Shown here in pieces: positions 5,742 through 6,995 of a stretch of DNA of 6,995 nt. How positions within the stretch are numbered: position 1 is the first letter of the stretch; the number at the start of each line of letters is the position of its first letter. Below the pieces are notes generated by a model. The model did no database searches. It saw only the letters and a list, made by a program, of their open reading frames with translations, and was not told the DNA's origin. Source of the stretch: Sphingomonadales bacterium (GTDB lineage: Bacteria; Pseudomonadota; Alphaproteobacteria; Sphingomonadales; Sphingomonadaceae); contig JANYCM010000051.1 in the NCBI GenBank assembly GCA_025360285.1, positions 1-6,995 on the forward strand, written 5' to 3'. A program made the translations under genes and the position numbers.

Positions 5742-5753
5742 GTGGAGTAGATG

Positions 5754-6995
5754 ATGACCAATCAGACTTTGCCCGTATTGCCACTGCGCGATATCGTGGT
5801 GTTTCCGCAGATGATCGTGCCGCTGTTCGTCGGCCGCGACAAATCCGTGCTGGCGCTGGAAGCCGCCATGCAGGGCGACAAGACGGTGTTCCTGTTGTCC
5901 CAGAAGAACCCGTCGGATGAAGATCCGGGCGCCGATGACCTTTATGATGTCGGCACTGTCGCCACCGTGCTGCAATTGCTGAAATTGCCCGATGGCACGG
6001 TGAAGGTGCTGGTGGAGGGGCAATCGCGCGGCGCACTGGTGGTGCTGGCCGAAGATGGCGATTTCCTGGTTGCCGAGGTGACGCCGCGCCCGGATGTCGA
6101 AACCGCGCCGGCGCAGGTCGAAGCGCTGCTGCGCTCGGCTGCCAAGCAGTTCGATGCTTATGTGAAATTGAACCGCAAGACGGCGCCGGAAATCGCCGTT
6201 CAGATCGGCCAGATCAATGATGCCGGGCGCTTTGCCGATACGGTTGCTGCCAATCTGGGGCTGAAGATCGTCGACAAGCAGGCGCTGCTTGCTGAACCCG
6301 ATGTCGCCAAGCGGCTGGAGAAGGTGTTCGCCCATATGGAGGGCGAAATGGGCGTCCTGCAGGTCGAAAAGAAGATCCGGAACCGCGTCAAGCGCCAGAT
6401 GGAAAAGACCCAGCGCGAATATTATCTCAACGAACAGATGAAGGCGATCCAGCGCGAGCTGGGCGAAGGCGAGGACGCCAAGGACGAAGCCACCGAATTC
6501 GAGGAAAAGATCGCCAAGGCGAAACTGCCCAAGGAAGCCCGTGACAAGGCGATTTCGGAGCTGAAGAAGTTCAAGGCGATGGCGCCGCAATCCGCCGAAG
6601 CCACGGTCGTCCGCAACTATCTCGACGTGATGCTCGGGCTGCCCTGGGGCAAGAAATCCAAGGTCAAGCGCGACATCGTGGCGGCGCAAAAGGTACTCGA
6701 TGATGATCATTATGGCCTGGAAAAGGTCAAGGATCGCATCATCGAATATCTGGCGGTCCAGGCGCGCACTTCGAAGCTGAAAGGCCCGATCCTCTGCCTC
6801 GTCGGGCCGCCGGGTGTCGGCAAGACCTCGCTTGGCCGCTCGATCGCCAAGGCGACGGGGCGCGAATTCGTGCGCCAATCGCTGGGCGGGATGCGTGACG
6901 AGGCCGAAATCCGCGGCCACCGGCGGACCTATATTGGCTCGATGCCCGGCAAGGTGATCCAGAATCTCAAAAAAGCCGGCACCGGCAACCCGCTG
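5754..6995 (+). CDS. lon: ATP-dependent protease Lon (endopeptidase La), N-terminal half
   Basis: Lon is the cytoplasmic AAA+ serine protease that degrades misfolded and short-lived regulatory proteins. The window holds 414 codons of a protein usually near 800 residues. The N-terminal substrate-binding domain begins with LPVLPLRDIVVFP (5-17) and covers roughly the first 200 residues. A charged helical linker follows, containing QREYYLNEQMKAIQRELGE, a strong Lon hallmark. NYLDVMLGLPWG then leads into the ATPase domain with Walker A GPPGVGKT (351-358) and the Lon signature DEAEIRGHRRTYIGSMPG. Walker B, the sensor residues and the Ser-Lys proteolytic dyad lie beyond the window. Two ATGs are adjacent (5751, 5754), and an in-frame TAG directly precedes the first. 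GGAG at 5744-5747 is 6 nt from the second and only 3 from the first, so the second is preferred. The frame is intact up to the last base. A candidate heat-shock promoter lies just upstream. It is probably transcribed separately from the CoA-transferase gene 145 bp before it. Confidence 0.98.
   Translation, partial: MTNQTLPVLPLRDIVVFPQMIVPLFVGRDKSVLALEAAMQGDKTVFLLSQKNPSDEDPGADDLYDVGTVATVLQLLKLPDGTVKVLVEGQSRGALVVLAEDGDFLVAEVTPRPDVETAPAQVEALLRSAAKQFDAYVKLNRKTAPEIAVQIGQINDAGRFADTVAANLGLKIVDKQALLAEPDVAKRLEKVFAHMEGEMGVLQVEKKIRNRVKRQMEKTQREYYLNEQMKAIQRELGEGEDAKDEATEFEEKIAKAKLPKEARDKAISELKKFKAMAPQSAEATVVRNYLDVMLGLPWGKKSKVKRDIVAAQKVLDDDHYGLEKVKDRIIEYLAVQARTSKLKGPILCLVGPPGVGKTSLGRSIAKATGREFVRQSLGGMRDEAEIRGHRRTYIGSMPGKVIQNLKKAGTGNPL

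Noticed and set aside
5673..6920. 415-codon open frame on the minus strand opposite lon
   Set aside because: It is the mirror of the lon coding frame, with Leu/Arg/His/Asp-rich translation and no family resemblance; lon itself is unmistakable on the other strand.

Overview
This is a GC-rich stretch of chromosome-like DNA. The Lon sequence, a CYP153-type P450, an MHS transporter beside a CaiB/BaiF enzyme, and a probable PQQ dehydrogenase together suggest an aerobic alphaproteobacterium, most likely a sphingomonad. That placement is inferred from protein style; there is no rRNA or other marker. Genes are tightly packed. I see no insertion sequence, tRNA, CRISPR array or phage gene.

Left block, minus strand, read from about 2246 down to 1: a CYP153-like cytochrome P450, then a small glycosyltransferase-like protein of unknown role 8 bp downstream, then the first 54 codons of a lipoprotein that resembles the N-terminus of a PQQ-dependent (quinoprotein) alcohol dehydrogenase and runs off the window. 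The spacing suggests one transcript. Hydroxylation of an alkyl or alicyclic compound by the P450, followed by periplasmic oxidation of the alcohol by the quinoprotein, would be a coherent two-step path. A cluster of perfect palindromes (166-192) lies just before the quinoprotein start.

Middle block, plus strand, divergent from the P450 across a 92-bp intergenic region (2247-2338): a DUF1330 protein, an MHS-family major facilitator transporter with a roughly 95-residue extra-membrane insertion holding two cysteines, and a family III (CaiB/BaiF) CoA-transferase 9 bp behind the transporter. This looks like an operon for taking up an organic acid and activating it as a CoA thioester. With the left block it could form a divergent catabolic locus, but the substrate cannot be read from the sequence.

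Right block, plus strand: a 145-bp gap with a candidate heat-shock (RpoH-type) promoter, then the first 414 codons of the ATP-dependent protease gene lon, cut by the window end. This is housekeeping and probably marks the edge of the catabolic locus.

Nothing here is clearly a new biological system. The points most worth a second look are the glycosyltransferase-like gene held between two oxidative enzymes, the palindrome cluster before the quinoprotein, the insertion domain of the transporter, and the divergent locus as a whole.
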